Both the position numbers and the translations under genes were made by a program. Of a stretch of DNA of 64,000 bases, positions 63,917 through 64,000 are shown piece by piece. Source of the stretch: Pseudomonas marvdashtae (GTDB taxonomy: Bacteria; Pseudomonadota; Gammaproteobacteria; Pseudomonadales; Pseudomonadaceae). Within the stretch, counting starts at the first letter, position 1; the number at the start of each line of letters is the position of its first letter. The stretch spans positions 124,001 through 188,000 of the forward strand of contig NZ_JABWQX020000001.1 in assembly GCF_014268655.2 (NCBI RefSeq), written 5' to 3'. The notes under the pieces were generated by a model that saw nothing but the letters and a program-made list of their open reading frames with translations, was not told the origin of the DNA and searched no databases.

Positions 63917-64000
63917 TAGTGCTCCGGGACCCCGAGCGGCTGCTCGGCAGGTTTGTCAGTGGGGGCCGGCAACGGCTCTTGCGGCACGGTCGGGCCAGCG
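63916..64000 (-). CDS. Partial gene, C-terminal end only
   Basis: The last 27 codons of a minus-strand gene enter from the right edge, reading a proline/glutamate-rich tail ...PTVPQEPLPAPTDKPAEQPL... and ending at TAA (63916-63918), which overlaps the rsmD ATG by one base. The tight overlap implies an operon with rsmD. Too little is visible to name it; the tail looks like a disordered extension. Confidence 0.5.
   Translation of the reverse strand, partial: AGPTVPQEPLPAPTDKPAEQPLGVPEH

Overview
The window is a high-GC, gene-dense chromosomal segment of a Pseudomonas, most likely from the P. fluorescens/P. putida side of the genus. The evidence is the gene content and order: ssuEADCBF with lsfA, spuIABCDEFGH followed by an HacB-type acylase, laoABCR, tcyP, pchP and an EF-Tu prolyl-hydroxylase-like gene, all recognisable as Pseudomonas clusters. 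There are also REP-like palindromes typical of this group. No prophage, integrase, transposase, CRISPR array, rRNA or tRNA was seen. Comparisons with named PAO1 or KT2440 loci are from memory, not from a search.

Layout. 1-7.7 kb: the end of an iron-type ABC permease, then gcvT-gcvH (glycine cleavage, without gcvP beside it), a DUF2388 secreted protein, a NfeD/SPFH membrane pair, an orphan GspE/PilB-type ATPase, and an ACT-like protein divergent from an Lrp/AsnC regulator. 7.7-12 kb: a CYTH/CHAD protein, then argE and argA (arginine biosynthesis). 12-20.3 kb: a sulfur-starvation block with an OprD-family porin, the 1-Cys peroxiredoxin lsfA, the sulfonate operon ssuEADCBF and a TetR regulator.

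20.4-31.3 kb: the polyamine block. spuI diverges from spuABC (gamma-glutamylation pathway and aminotransferase), followed by the spuDEFGH transporter. Together these import putrescine/spermidine and degrade them. An AhpD-like protein and a large Ntn-hydrolase (HacB-like acylase) follow on the opposite strand.

34.4-35.8 kb: an AT-rich gene for a complete second-type seryl-tRNA synthetase sits alone between core genes and is the clearest sign of horizontal transfer. 35.8-42.4 kb: mostly poorly characterised conserved genes: a thioredoxin-like DUF6436 protein, an alpha/beta hydrolase, DUF2059, a prolyl-hydroxylase-like oxygenase, DUF523, and an overlapping GTPase (DUF3482)/membrane (DUF2868) pair. 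42.4-53.8 kb: housekeeping and metabolism: folA, tcyP (cystine uptake), pchP (phosphorylcholine phosphatase), ilvD, an MFS exporter, rlmI, an HDOD protein, mutM, a ferredoxin and coaD.

53.9-58.4 kb: the long-chain alcohol/aldehyde oxidation cluster laoA-laoB-laoC with divergent laoR and a clean palindrome in the shared promoter region. 58.4-64 kb: a sulfurtransferase, a YheT-type hydrolase, an active/inactive pair of periplasmic M16 peptidase homologues, rsmD, and the last codons of a further gene.

Between the genes are three copies (one truncated) of a palindromic element of about 100 bp, four REP/REPIN-like palindromes and several good intrinsic terminators. Symbols such as spu, ssu and lao rest on protein similarity recognised by eye plus gene order; no database search was possible.
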